DNA of 64,000 nt from Nocardioides bruguierae. Lineage in GTDB: Bacteria > Actinomycetota > Actinomycetes > Propionibacteriales > Nocardioidaceae. The stretch lies in the NCBI RefSeq assembly GCF_023656415.1, contig NZ_JAMOIL010000003.1:124001-188000 (forward strand). Reading direction: 5' to 3'. Positions 8,009 to 17,060 of this stretch are shown here, in pieces (within the stretch, counting starts at the first letter, position 1; every line of letters starts with the position of its first letter). The notes beneath the pieces were generated by a model, which was given only the letters and a program-made list of their open reading frames with translations, did no database searches and had not been told where the DNA came from. The position numbers were made by a program, and so were the translations under genes.

Positions 8009-8884
8009 ATGCCCCTCTCTCGGGGGTGGTACCCGGACCCGAGCGGCGACGGCGAGCGCTACCACGACGGGACCCGCTGGACCGGAGTCAGACGGGGCGT
8101 CAGCGCCCCGGTCGACACCCGCTTCCGCCCGTGGAGCCCGCCGACGCGCAAGCCGCGCAGGCAGTGGGGGACGGGACTCGCCGTGGTGGCCGCGATCGTC
8201 GTGGTCGGCGTCGTCGCGGTGGCGGGCCTGACGTTCGACGCCGGTCCCGCCGCGCCGCTGACCCGGTCCCTCGGGCTCGGCGGCTCCGACCGGCTGCTCC
8301 CGGTGGTCGAGCCGGGGGTGACGTCCCAGTCCTACCGGTTCCTGCAGGAGACGGATGCCGGCGACCCGGTCACCTACGACCCGTGCGAGCCGCTCCTGGT
8401 GGAGGTCAACCCCGAGGGTGGACCGGCCGACTACCTGCGCTTCGTGCTCCCGGCGCTCGCCGAGGTGCAGGACGCCTCGGGCTTGCGACTCACCTACGCG
8501 GGCACGAGTGAGCGCACCTGGGACACGCAGAGTCAGGAGCAGGGCTCGGTCCTCATCTCCTTCGAGAAGCGGCTCGACTCCGACAGGGCCGACGCGGTGG
8601 GAGTTGGAGGCAGCCTTGTGATGACGATGGACGGCGCAGCCCTGCCGCACTACGTCTCCGGTGCCGTCGCCCTGCGTCAGGACTGGTTCGTCGCCGCCAG
8701 CCGGCGCGGGGAGACCGCGCAGCAGCAGGCGGTGGTCATGCACGAGCTGGGCCACGTGCTGGGCCTCGGCCACGTCGACGACCCGGACCAGCTCATGAGC
8801 GCCGAGAACGACGGGCAGACCGCGTTCGGCGCCGGCGACCTCGTGGGACTCGCCCTCGCGGGCGCCGGCACCTGCGCGGGGTGA
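8009..8884 (+). CDS. DUF2510-membrane-metalloprotease fusion, 291 aa
   Basis: Three parts are seen. Residues 5-30 are a DUF2510 module (GWYPDPSG...RYHDGTRWTG), a short actinobacterial motif usually at the cytoplasmic N-terminus of membrane proteins. Residues about 55-75 form a single membrane helix. The remainder would lie outside and carries the zinc motif HELGHVLGLGH (His245, Glu246, His249, His255) followed by a LMSAEN turn, which is the matrixin-like (M10/M12 metzincin) HExxHxxGxxH plus Met-turn layout. The ATG follows GAAGGAG. This is a predicted membrane-tethered zinc protease with all three zinc ligands. Its substrate is unknown, and it has no operon partner. Confidence 0.8.
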   Translation: MPLSRGWYPDPSGDGERYHDGTRWTGVRRGVSAPVDTRFRPWSPPTRKPRRQWGTGLAVVAAIVVVGVVAVAGLTFDAGPAAPLTRSLGLGGSDRLLPVVEPGVTSQSYRFLQETDAGDPVTYDPCEPLLVEVNPEGGPADYLRFVLPALAEVQDASGLRLTYAGTSERTWDTQSQEQGSVLISFEKRLDSDRADAVGVGGSLVMTMDGAALPHYVSGAVALRQDWFVAASRRGETAQQQAVVMHELGHVLGLGHVDDPDQLMSAENDGQTAFGAGDLVGLALAGAGTCAG

Positions 8885-8885
8885 C

Positions 8886-9713
8886 TCAGGCGTCCGAGCC
8901 GAAGAACAGCGGGTCGGGGCCGATGCGCTCGCCGGTGTTCATCCAGTCGATCGCGGCGAGCTGCTCGCTGGTCAGCACGAAGTCGAGGTCGATGTTCTCG
9001 GCGATCCGCGAGGGCGTGACGGACTTCGGGATGGCGACGCGGCCGGAGTCCAGGTGCCAGCGCAGCACGACCTGGGCGACCGAGCGGCCGTGCTCGGCCG
9101 CGATCGCGGTGAGGGTCGGGTCGGTGAGCACGCCGCCCTGGCCCAGCGGGCTCCACGCCTCCGTGACGATGCCGTGCTCGGCGCCGTAGGCGTCGATCTC
9201 GGTGTCGCGGAACATCGGGTGGCTCTCGACCTGGTTGACGGCCGGCACGGTGCCGGTCTCCTGGGCGAGGGTCTCCAGGTGCGCGGGCTGGAAGTTCGAG
9301 ACGCCGATCGCCCGGACGACGCCGTCGGCCAGCAGCTTCTCGCAGGCCTTCCAGGTGTCGACGAAGAGGGCCTTGGACGGGATCGGCCAGTGGATCAGGT
9401 ACAGGTCGACGTACTCGGTCGCCAGCTTGGTGCGGCTCTCCTCGAACGCGGCGAGCGTGGACTCGTAGCCCTGGGCGTCGTTCCACAGCTTGGTGACGAC
9501 GAACAGGTCCTCGCGCGGCAGGCCGGACTTCTTCAGGCCCAGGCCCACGCCCTTCTCGTTGCCGTAGGCCGAGGCGGTGTCGATGTGGCGGTACCCGGTC
9601 TCGATCGCGGTCGCCACCGCGGTCTCGGCCTCGTCGTCGGCGATCTGCCAGACGCCGTAGCCGAGCTGGGGCATGGCGACGTCGCCGGGGAGCATGATCT
9701 GCGGGACCTGCAC
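8886..9713 (-). CDS. Aldo/keto reductase, 275 aa
   Basis: NADPH-dependent carbonyl reductase of the AKR superfamily. The catalytic tetrad is complete: Asp45 and Tyr50 in DTASAYGNEKG, Lys75 in VTKLWND, His108 in LIHWP. The length and the motifs GVSNF, QVESHP and IPKS fit the AKR5-like group of actinobacteria (diketogulonate reductase type). The GTG start has AGAAGG seven bases upstream. It converges on the metalloprotease gene with one base between stops. The in vivo substrate is not known; small aldehydes or methylglyoxal are typical for such proteins. Confidence 0.92.
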   Translation of the reverse strand: MQVPQIMLPGDVAMPQLGYGVWQIADDEAETAVATAIETGYRHIDTASAYGNEKGVGLGLKKSGLPREDLFVVTKLWNDAQGYESTLAAFEESRTKLATEYVDLYLIHWPIPSKALFVDTWKACEKLLADGVVRAIGVSNFQPAHLETLAQETGTVPAVNQVESHPMFRDTEIDAYGAEHGIVTEAWSPLGQGGVLTDPTLTAIAAEHGRSVAQVVLRWHLDSGRVAIPKSVTPSRIAENIDLDFVLTSEQLAAIDWMNTGERIGPDPLFFGSDA

Positions 9714-9990
9714 GGGGGAGCCTTCTCTCGTTCAGTTCTTCTCAGGGGGTTGCCGGGCGAACCTAGTCCGGGCCAGGACGCGGCCGCGAGGCTGCGTCTC
9801 GCAGTCTCGACCGCGGTGGACCCAGGCCGGTCGCGGCAGCCGCGCAATGCGGGTGGGACCTGGTGCACTGCCGTCGTCCTCGCAGGTCAACGCCGCTGTG
9901 GTGGCGCCACCCCTCGAGGGTGCGTCGGCCGAGACCGGCGCAACGCGCGCGTCACCGTCAGACTGTGACCGGAGTCTCGCCGAGCGGCTA

Positions 9991-11181
9991 CTACCAGCCG
10001 TCGGGCCGCAGCGGCTCCTGGACGTCGGGCAGGTCCAGCGTGAGCGGCGGCAGGCCCATCCGGTCGGCGACCTTGGCGACGAGGGCCTCGACGTCCGCCC
10101 GGGCCAGCGCCTCCCCGTCCACGCCGCGGGTGGTGGGTGCTGCTCGGCGCACGGTCGCGGTCACCATGTGCGCGAGCCGTCGGACGCTGATGCCGGGTCG
10201 CTCGTCGGTGAAGTACACGTCGACCTGGAGCAGCAGGCGATCGGCACCCGCCCACCAGTCGCGGCCCTGCTCCTCGAGGCTGTTGAGGTAGGAGAAGAGG
10301 GGAGTGCTGTAGGCGCCGGCGACGCCGTTCATCGGCCCGCCGCCGGTGAAGCGGATGGTCGGCTCCTCGGGCACGTTGCCCTTCACGGTGACGACGACCG
10401 GAGGCACCGCCGACTCGTCCACGGCGACCGGGACGGGCGCAGATGCCCTCGGCCCGGGGCTCGTCGGGTCGAGCCGCACCTCGGTCGGCTCCGTCAGTCC
10501 CAGGTGGCCGAAGGACGTCATGGTGGCGACGGACCCGTCCCAGCGCAGCGTGCGGGCGCTGCGCTTGAAGCCCTCGTGGCTGACGAACGAGGGGGCGACG
10601 TCGGAGCGGACCGGCTCCGCGTCCTCGTCCCTGCGAGGTCGCGCCTCGATCCAGGCCTGGCCGAACCCGTCGGCGTCGACGAGGTGGAACGCGCCGCGCG
10701 CCTCCCAGCGTCGGCTCGGGGCGGACTTCCAGGGGCTCTGCCAGTCGAAGACCCAGGCCGGCGCGGACTCCTGTGCTGCTGCGGCGGCCCGTGACAGCGC
10801 CCCGGCCGACCAGCCGCGCTCGGGCGCCAACGTCTCGACGGCTGCGCGCAGGATGCGGAACGCCAGGGCCGCGCGCTGGAGGTCGTCGAGGTCGGCCACG
10901 CTCGGTGGGATCTCCGCGTGCGCGGTCTCGAAGGACCCGCCGAGGTCCTGGTGGACGGTGATCAGCACGACGCCAGCGTCGGAGTCCGCGGCAGCCGGGG
11001 ACAGGAAGACGCGGACCTCGGAGGAGGGTCCTTGCAGCCCGAGGGCAGTGACCTCCCGGCCGTAGACCTCGCTGACGCGCCTCCCGCTCCGGGCGAGCAG
11101 GTCGACGGCCGGCGACTCGTGCCACGGTCGGTCGCGCCAGCCGGAGTAGGGGTAGAACAGCACGGTCCTGACGACGGCCAC
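9991..11181 (-). CDS. Uncharacterised 396-aa protein next to a GTPase
   Basis: No known family was recognised. The N-terminus reads VVRTVLFYPYSGWRDRPWHE, with no signal peptide or membrane helix. The middle contains an alpha-helical part (LQRAALAFRILRAAVETL), and the C-terminal third, with LLLQVDVYFTDERPG, looks alternating alpha/beta. The GTG start has GGGAGG upstream, which supports coding. It lies 108 bases downstream of the DUF697-type GTPase gene on the same strand and is probably co-transcribed with it. A role in the same process is guilt by association only. Confidence 0.7.
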   Translation of the reverse strand: MAVVRTVLFYPYSGWRDRPWHESPAVDLLARSGRRVSEVYGREVTALGLQGPSSEVRVFLSPAAADSDAGVVLITVHQDLGGSFETAHAEIPPSVADLDDLQRAALAFRILRAAVETLAPERGWSAGALSRAAAAAQESAPAWVFDWQSPWKSAPSRRWEARGAFHLVDADGFGQAWIEARPRRDEDAEPVRSDVAPSFVSHEGFKRSARTLRWDGSVATMTSFGHLGLTEPTEVRLDPTSPGPRASAPVPVAVDESAVPPVVVTVKGNVPEEPTIRFTGGGPMNGVAGAYSTPLFSYLNSLEEQGRDWWAGADRLLLQVDVYFTDERPGISVRRLAHMVTATVRRAAPTTRGVDGEALARADVEALVAKVADRMGLPPLTLDLPDVQEPLRPDGW

Positions 11182-11289
11182 GGCACCTCCCGAGTAGTGG
11201 TCCGTCAGGAGCGTAGCGACGGCTGCCCGGGGACAACGGGCGCGACGCGTCCGAGCTCCTAGCCCATGACCAGGCCCTCGCGGCGGTGC

Positions 11290-12420
11290 TCAGCCCTTGC
11301 CCGTGATCCGCTTGCGCGCCTGGGTCTTGAACTCGGTGGTGAACAGGTTCCGCAGGGCGCTGGAGTCGAGCAGGATGGCGGGGCTGAGGTCGCCCCGGGC
11401 GATCCGGTCGCAGATCTCGACCCAGGCGTGCCCCATCGCGTAGGTGATGGTCGAGGCGACGCCGGCGCTGATCGTGCCGCCCACCACCGTGCCGCCGCCG
11501 GGCACGAGCTTGACCAGGTTGGTGACGACCGAGCGGCCGGCACCCGTGCCGGCCGCGGTCATCGCGAACGCCATGCCGGTGGCCCGCTGGAACGGGATGT
11601 TGTAGGTCAGCGCGATCTTGGAGAGCATCCCGAGCTGGATCGGGATCAGCAGCGCCGCGTCGGAGAACGGGATCGGGCTGGCGCCGGCCGCAGCAGCAGC
11701 CGACACCGCGGCCGCGATCGGCGCCTGACAGCTCTTGCGCTTGCGCGCCAGGTCGATGCGCTGGGCCTGGATCAGGGCTTCGTGGACCGCTGCGGGAGCC
11801 ACGCGAAAGGTGGCATCGAGCAGGGCCTCCAGCCCGTGCGCGGGGCCGTCGAAGGAGTCCGGCTCCGCCATGGTGAGGAACGGACGAGGCGCCGCGATCG
11901 GCAGCCCCAGCGAGGCGATGTGCTCGGCGAGCTCCACGGCCCGTCCGTGCGGCACGCCGTCGCGCGAGGGCACCTGCGTCAGCACCACGAGCACCGGCAG
12001 GCCGAGCTCGCGCAGGCGCCGCACGAAGTGCTCCTCCACCGCCTCGAACCGACCACCCCGCGCCCCGACGCAGTACCAGGCGACATGGATCTGCTCGTGC
12101 ACCGGCCGCTTCTTCAGGTCGGTGACCAGGCCCGCGAGCTCGTCCAGGATCGTCTCGTCGTCCTTGCCGATCTCCAGGCCCTCGGTGTCGAAGACGCCCA
12201 ACGAGCCCGACGCGTGCTTGTAGAGGTGATGACCACGGGTGACCGGCTCGCCGATCCCCGTCTCCGCGATCGTCTCGCCGAAGATCGCGTTGACCAGCGT
12301 GCTCTTGCCGACGCCGGTCTTGCCGAAGATCGCCAGGTTGAAGCTGCCGATCTCCTCCTGCTGCGCCCGCCAGCTCTCCTCGACGGTGCGGCGGAACCAC
12401 TCCTCCGAGACGTTGGGCAT
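11290..12420 (-). CDS. Era/YfjP-type GTPase with hydrophobic C-terminal (DUF697-like) region
   Basis: P-loop GTPase. G1 is GKTGVGKST at residues 33-41, G3 is DTEG, and G4 is probably in VVLTQVPSRD (TQ in place of NKxD). The C-terminal half is Ala/Gly/Ile-rich (AAAVSAAAAAGASPIPFSDA), with hydrophobic helices typical of DUF697 proteins that associate with membranes. The family includes YfjP/YeeP and other Era-like proteins of unclear function. ATG with GAAGGAG upstream. The next gene on the strand, a 396-residue unknown, is likely its partner. The altered G4 suggests weak or changed nucleotide specificity. Confidence 0.8.
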   Translation of the reverse strand: MPNVSEEWFRRTVEESWRAQQEEIGSFNLAIFGKTGVGKSTLVNAIFGETIAETGIGEPVTRGHHLYKHASGSLGVFDTEGLEIGKDDETILDELAGLVTDLKKRPVHEQIHVAWYCVGARGGRFEAVEEHFVRRLRELGLPVLVVLTQVPSRDGVPHGRAVELAEHIASLGLPIAAPRPFLTMAEPDSFDGPAHGLEALLDATFRVAPAAVHEALIQAQRIDLARKRKSCQAPIAAAVSAAAAAGASPIPFSDAALLIPIQLGMLSKIALTYNIPFQRATGMAFAMTAAGTGAGRSVVTNLVKLVPGGGTVVGGTISAGVASTITYAMGHAWVEICDRIARGDLSPAILLDSSALRNLFTTEFKTQARKRITGKG

Positions 12421-12520
12421 CGGTGCTCCTTCGGTGCGGCGGACGTGCGGCGGACGGTCCTCGAGCCCGCCGCCGTCAGCCTAGTGTGGACGCCCCAGCA
12501 CCCACGGATAGGTTGACGGG

Positions 12521-14308
12521 GTGGCTCCCCAGACGCACCCCGACCCGCACTCCTACGGCCGACCCGACGAGGTCGTGGTCACGCACCTCGCGCTCGACCT
12601 GACCGTCGACCTCGACGCCCAGCGCCTCACCGGCAGCGCCGCGCTCGACCTCGCGCACCGCGACGCCGCGGCCACGACGCTGGTGCTCGACACCTGGCGC
12701 CTCGAGGTCACCTCCGTCACCGACGGGGACGGGGCGGCGCTGGCGTTCAGCCTGGGCGAGCCGGACCCGGTGCTGGGCAGCCCGCTCACGGTCGAGGTCG
12801 GCGCGGCCGACCGCGTCGTGGTCAGCTACGCGACGAGCCCGGAGGCCCAGGCGCTCCAGTGGCTCTCGCCGGAGCAGACGGCCTCGGGCAAGCCGTTCCT
12901 CTTCTCCCAGAACCAGCCGATCCTGGCCCGGTCGTGGATCCCGTGCCAGGACAGCCCGGCCGTGCGGACCACCTACGAGGCCGTCGTCCACGCGCCGGCT
13001 GGCCTGCTGGCGCTGATGAGCGCGGAGAACCCCACGAGCACCACGGACGACGGCACGTACCGCTTCGCGATGCCCGAGCCGATCCCGTCGTACCTGATCG
13101 CGCTCGCGGTGGGCGACATCGAGTTCCGGCCGATCGGCGAGCGCGCCGGCGTCTACGCCGAGCCGAGCGTCGTGGAGGCGACCGCCTGGGAGTTCGCCGA
13201 CACCGAGACCATGATCGACGCCGCCGAGCGGCTCTACGGCCCCTACCGGTGGGGCCGCTACGACATCCTCGTGCTGCCGCCGAGCTTCCCGTACGGCGGC
13301 ATGGAGAACCCGCGCCTGACCTTCGCGACGCCGACGGTGCTGGCCGGCGACCGGTCGCTGGTCAGCCTGATCGCGCACGAGCTGGCGCACTCCTGGTCGG
13401 GCAACCTCGTCACCAACTCCACCTGGAACGACATCTGGCTCAACGAGGGGTTCACCACCTACTTCGAGCGCCGCATCGACGAGGAAGTGTTCGGCGCCGA
13501 CTACACCGCGATGCTGTGGCGCCTGGGCCGCAACGACCTCGACCGCGCCGTGCGCGACGAGCAGCCGCGCGACACCTGGCTCGAGCTCGACATGGCCGGC
13601 CGCGACCCCGACGACGGCCCCGCCAAGGTGCCCTACGAGAAGGGCTCGCTGTTCCTGCGGCTGCTGGAGGAGACGGTGGGCCGCGAGCGGTTCGACGCGT
13701 TCCTGCGCGACTACTTCGACCGCTTCGCGTTCACCTCCATGGACACCCCCACCTTCCTCGCTCACCTGCGCGCCGAGCTCCTCGCGCCCGCCGGCCTCAG
13801 CGAGGAGGACGTCCAGCTCGAGGCGTGGGTGCACGGCCCGGGCGCGCCCGCGAACGCGCCCGCGTTCACCTCCGACGCGTTCGCGGTCGTCGATGCCCAG
13901 GTCGCGCGGCTGCTCGCCGGCGCCGCCGCGTCCGACCTGGAGACCGACGGCTGGGTCAGCCACCAGTGGGTGCACCTCGTGCGCGAGATCCCCGTCGACA
14001 CCGACCACGCCGTGCTGCTCGCCGTCGACGCGGCCTTCGGCCTCTCCGCCAGCGGCAACATCGAGATCGCCACCGCCTGGCTGGAGCTCGCCTCGCAGTC
14101 CGGGCTGGTGTTCTCCGCCCCGCAGGTGGACGAGGCGCTGCACTCGTTCCTCACCCGGCACGGGCGTGCGCTGTACGTGCGGCGCGTCTACACGGCCCTT
14201 GCCGGGTCGGACGCCGGCCTGACCCGGGCGCGGGAGATCTTCGCCGAGGCCCGACCCGGGTACCACTCGGTGACCGCCGCCGTCGTGGGGCGCGTGCTGG
14301 GGGTCTGA
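12521..14308 (+). CDS. M1-family zinc aminopeptidase (LTA4-hydrolase-like), 595 aa
   Basis: Zinc metallopeptidase of family M1. The zinc site is HELAH (His286, Glu287, His290) with the third ligand Glu309 in NEGFTTYFERR, exactly 18 residues later. The substrate-recognition loop is PYGGMENP rather than the GAMEN consensus. The C-terminus has the all-helical domain of leukotriene A4 hydrolase/aminopeptidase B relatives, and the length fits that subfamily. It trims N-terminal residues from peptides in the cytoplasm; no signal peptide is present. The start is the GTG before APQTHPDPHSYG. It is transcribed alone, diverging from the GTPase gene. Confidence 0.92.
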   Translation: MAPQTHPDPHSYGRPDEVVVTHLALDLTVDLDAQRLTGSAALDLAHRDAAATTLVLDTWRLEVTSVTDGDGAALAFSLGEPDPVLGSPLTVEVGAADRVVVSYATSPEAQALQWLSPEQTASGKPFLFSQNQPILARSWIPCQDSPAVRTTYEAVVHAPAGLLALMSAENPTSTTDDGTYRFAMPEPIPSYLIALAVGDIEFRPIGERAGVYAEPSVVEATAWEFADTETMIDAAERLYGPYRWGRYDILVLPPSFPYGGMENPRLTFATPTVLAGDRSLVSLIAHELAHSWSGNLVTNSTWNDIWLNEGFTTYFERRIDEEVFGADYTAMLWRLGRNDLDRAVRDEQPRDTWLELDMAGRDPDDGPAKVPYEKGSLFLRLLEETVGRERFDAFLRDYFDRFAFTSMDTPTFLAHLRAELLAPAGLSEEDVQLEAWVHGPGAPANAPAFTSDAFAVVDAQVARLLAGAAASDLETDGWVSHQWVHLVREIPVDTDHAVLLAVDAAFGLSASGNIEIATAWLELASQSGLVFSAPQVDEALHSFLTRHGRALYVRRVYTALAGSDAGLTRAREIFAEARPGYHSVTAAVVGRVLGV

Positions 14309-14409
14309 CAGGCCTCTGTGGCGGGGCTCACGAAAGTGGCACGAGCCACACACAGGTCGCACAGGTGGAGGAGGCCTGGTCACGAGATTCCGCTTCCATC
14401 CTCCTCGGC

Positions 14410-15642
14410 ATGACCCCACAGAACACGCTCTCCGAGCGCTCCGTCTCGCGTCGCTGGGTGCTCGGCGGGCTGTCCGCCACCACCGCCCTGGTCGTGACCG
14501 GCTGCGCCGCCACGTCCGCCTCGACGACCACGAGCAGCAGCGCCGCGAGCAGTGCGACGACCTCGGCCGCCGCTGCGGCTACCTCCTCGTCGGCTGCGTC
14601 CACGACCACCTCGGCGGCCGTCGAGGCCACGGCGGCCGCGACGCCGTCCGCGAGGGCGAACGCCCGCACCGTCGCCAGGCTGGCGCGGGCGTTCCTCGCC
14701 ACGCTCGACGCCGACCAGAAGGCGACGGTCCTGCAGGACTACTCGCTCACCAACGCCGAGAACTGGTCGAACCTCCCGCAGGGCCTCATCGGCGGCGGTG
14801 GCGGGCCGGGCGGCTCGACCAGCTCCAGCGGCGGTCGTGTCGGCATCAGCCTCGGCGACCTGTCCTCGGCGCAGCTCAAGAAGTTCAACACGCTCATGAA
14901 GGCGGCCACGGGCTCGTCGGCAGGTCTCGGCTGGGACGAGATCACGATGCACCTCGACGCCGACGACTACCTCGGTGAGAACGGTGGTGGCGACACCTAC
15001 GGTCGCGAGAACTTCTACCTCGCCTTCCTCGGCAAGCCCCGTGCGAAGGGCACCTGGGAGCTCCAGTTCGGCGGCCACCACCTCGCGGTGGCCAACACCT
15101 ACACCGATGGGCAGCTGGTCGGAGCGACGCCCTCCTTCCGCGGCATCGAGCCCAACGGCCGGTTCACCTGGGACGGGGAGACGATGAAGGTGATGCGCCG
15201 CAAGGAGCGCGCGTTCACCGCGATGCTCGCCTCCCTGACCTCCGCTCAGCAGTCGACCGCCCAGCTCTCCGACGTCTACAGCGACCTGGCGCTCGGCCCG
15301 GGCAACGACTGGCAGTTCCCCACCACGCGCGAGGGCCTGCGGGTCGGAACGCTGAGCGCCGCGCAGAAGAAGAAGGTGCTGGCCGCGATCGGCACCTACG
15401 TCCACGACGTCGCGGACGCCGACGCGGCGGTGATCATGAAGCGCTACCGGTCCGAGATCAACAAGACCTATGTCGCCTGGTCCGGCACGACCGCGCTCAC
15501 CGAGCGCAACGACTACGTCCGCATCGACGGCCCGTCGGTGTGGATCGAGTTCTCCATGCAGGGCGGCATCGTGCTCTCCGGCAACCACCCGCACTCGGTG
15601 TGGCGCGACCGCGTCACCGACTACGGCGGGACCGGCTCCTGA
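14410..15642 (+). CDS. DUF3500 Tat-exported lipoprotein, 410 aa
   Basis: The N-terminus carries a twin-arginine motif (SRRWVLGG, Arg14-Arg15) and a lipobox ending at Cys32 (VVTGC), so it should be exported folded and lipid-anchored. A Ser/Thr/Ala-rich linker runs to about residue 80. The rest is the DUF3500 domain, recognised by ARAFLATLDADQKATV, FGGHHLA and FSMQGGIVLSGNHPHSVWRD. The His-rich motifs suggest metal binding, but the biochemical function of DUF3500 is unknown. The stop overlaps the ATG of the HupE-like gene by one base, so the two are coupled. Confidence 0.85.
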   Translation: MTPQNTLSERSVSRRWVLGGLSATTALVVTGCAATSASTTTSSSAASSATTSAAAAATSSSAASTTTSAAVEATAAATPSARANARTVARLARAFLATLDADQKATVLQDYSLTNAENWSNLPQGLIGGGGGPGGSTSSSGGRVGISLGDLSSAQLKKFNTLMKAATGSSAGLGWDEITMHLDADDYLGENGGGDTYGRENFYLAFLGKPRAKGTWELQFGGHHLAVANTYTDGQLVGATPSFRGIEPNGRFTWDGETMKVMRRKERAFTAMLASLTSAQQSTAQLSDVYSDLALGPGNDWQFPTTREGLRVGTLSAAQKKKVLAAIGTYVHDVADADAAVIMKRYRSEINKTYVAWSGTTALTERNDYVRIDGPSVWIEFSMQGGIVLSGNHPHSVWRDRVTDYGGTGS

Positions 15643-17039
15643 TGCAGCACTCTCTGCAGCGCCTGCTGCGAGTCGCGACGGGCGCCCTCGCGGCGCTCGT
15701 CGCGGCCGCGGTGCTGCTGCTCGGCACGGCCGGCAGCGCGTCCGCCCACGTCGTGCCGAGCTCCACCGTCGAGCTCGCCGTCACCGACAGCGACGTCGTC
15801 GCCACCGTCGAGATCCCGCTCGACGACCTGGAGGCCGCGACCGGCATCGACCTGGGGGACGAGACCCAGGCCGACGTCGACGCGAACGCTGACGCCATCG
15901 AGGCCTACCTGCTGGAGCACTTCACCCCGACCAGTGACGACGGCACCGAGTGGACCGTCACCGAGGGCGACCTGACCGTCGTCAGCGCCGGTGACTCGGC
16001 CACGACCGGCGTCTACAACGCCCTCGAGACTACCTTCACCCTCACCCCGCCCGCCGGTACCGATGCGGCGGAGGAGGAGCAGTCCTTCGACCTCGGCTTC
16101 GACGCGATCGTCGAGAAGGTCGCCACCCACACGGTCATCGTCACCGTCGCCTCCGACAGCACCGACGACGACTTCAGCGGCGCCTACGAGGTCGGCACCG
16201 TCAAGCGCGACACCGTCACCAACGAGGTCGAGAGCCTCCACATCGACCTCGACTCCGGCACGTCGTCCTCGGCCTTCCTCGACATGGTGCAGCTCGGCAT
16301 CTCGCACATCCGCGAGGGCACCGACCACCAGCTGTTCCTGCTGACGCTCCTGCTGCCGGCGCCCCTGCTGGCGATGCCAGCCTCGGCCACCACGAGGGCA
16401 CGAGGACGGCGGTGGGCCGGCCGTGTCGGCGGCGTCACCGCCTGGCGGCGCATCGGCGCGACGACCCTGGCCTTCACGCTGGGGCACTCGATCACCCTCG
16501 CCCTCGGCACCATCGGCGTGCCGGTCGCAGAGCGCTGGGTGGAGGCAGCCATCGCGATCTCGATCCTGGTGGCTTCCGCGCACGCCGTGCGGCCGCTGTT
16601 CCCGGGGCGCGAGGCCCTCGTCGCGGGTGCCTTCGGACTCGTCCACGGCCTGGCCTTCTCCGAGACGCTGCGTGCGCTCGACCTGAGCGGGTGGCACCTC
16701 GTCGTCGCCCTGCTGGGGTTCAACATCGGCATCGAGGTCATGCAGCTCGTCGTGGTCGCGCTGGTGCTGCCGCCACTGGTGCTGCTCTCGCGCTCGCGTG
16801 CCTACGAGCCCCTGCGCCTGCTCGCGGCCGCGCTCACCGGCGTGGCCGCATGCGGCTGGCTGGCCGCACGGGTGGGGTGGGCGAACCCGGTCGCCGACGG
16901 CGCTGACCAGCTGGGGGACTGGTCCTTGCCGGCCCTGACCGCCCTCTGGCTCGGTGCCCTCCTGGCCCTGGTGGTCGGTGGGGCACGGCGATCACCCGCT
17001 GCGGGCGAGGCGGCGCGTCCGAGCCGGTCGGGAGGCTGA
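15642..17039 (+). CDS. HupE/UreJ-like membrane protein with an exported N-terminal domain, 465 aa
   Basis: Signal peptide to about residue 35 (AGSASA), after which the mature protein would begin with His36 (HVVPSST). Residues 36-210 form an extracytoplasmic beta-rich domain. The rest has about seven membrane helices with metal-type histidines: GISHIREGTDHQLF, TLGHSITL and LVHGLAFSE. These are the signatures of the HupE_UreJ_2 group, related to nickel, cobalt or copper permeases. Start coupled to the DUF3500 lipoprotein, suggesting a joint metal or cofactor uptake role. The actual metal is not shown by the sequence. Confidence 0.85.
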   Translation: MQHSLQRLLRVATGALAALVAAAVLLLGTAGSASAHVVPSSTVELAVTDSDVVATVEIPLDDLEAATGIDLGDETQADVDANADAIEAYLLEHFTPTSDDGTEWTVTEGDLTVVSAGDSATTGVYNALETTFTLTPPAGTDAAEEEQSFDLGFDAIVEKVATHTVIVTVASDSTDDDFSGAYEVGTVKRDTVTNEVESLHIDLDSGTSSSAFLDMVQLGISHIREGTDHQLFLLTLLLPAPLLAMPASATTRARGRRWAGRVGGVTAWRRIGATTLAFTLGHSITLALGTIGVPVAERWVEAAIAISILVASAHAVRPLFPGREALVAGAFGLVHGLAFSETLRALDLSGWHLVVALLGFNIGIEVMQLVVVALVLPPLVLLSRSRAYEPLRLLAAALTGVAACGWLAARVGWANPVADGADQLGDWSLPALTALWLGALLALVVGGARRSPAAGEAARPSRSGG

Positions 17040-17060
17040 GCCACCCGACCCGGAGGACAC

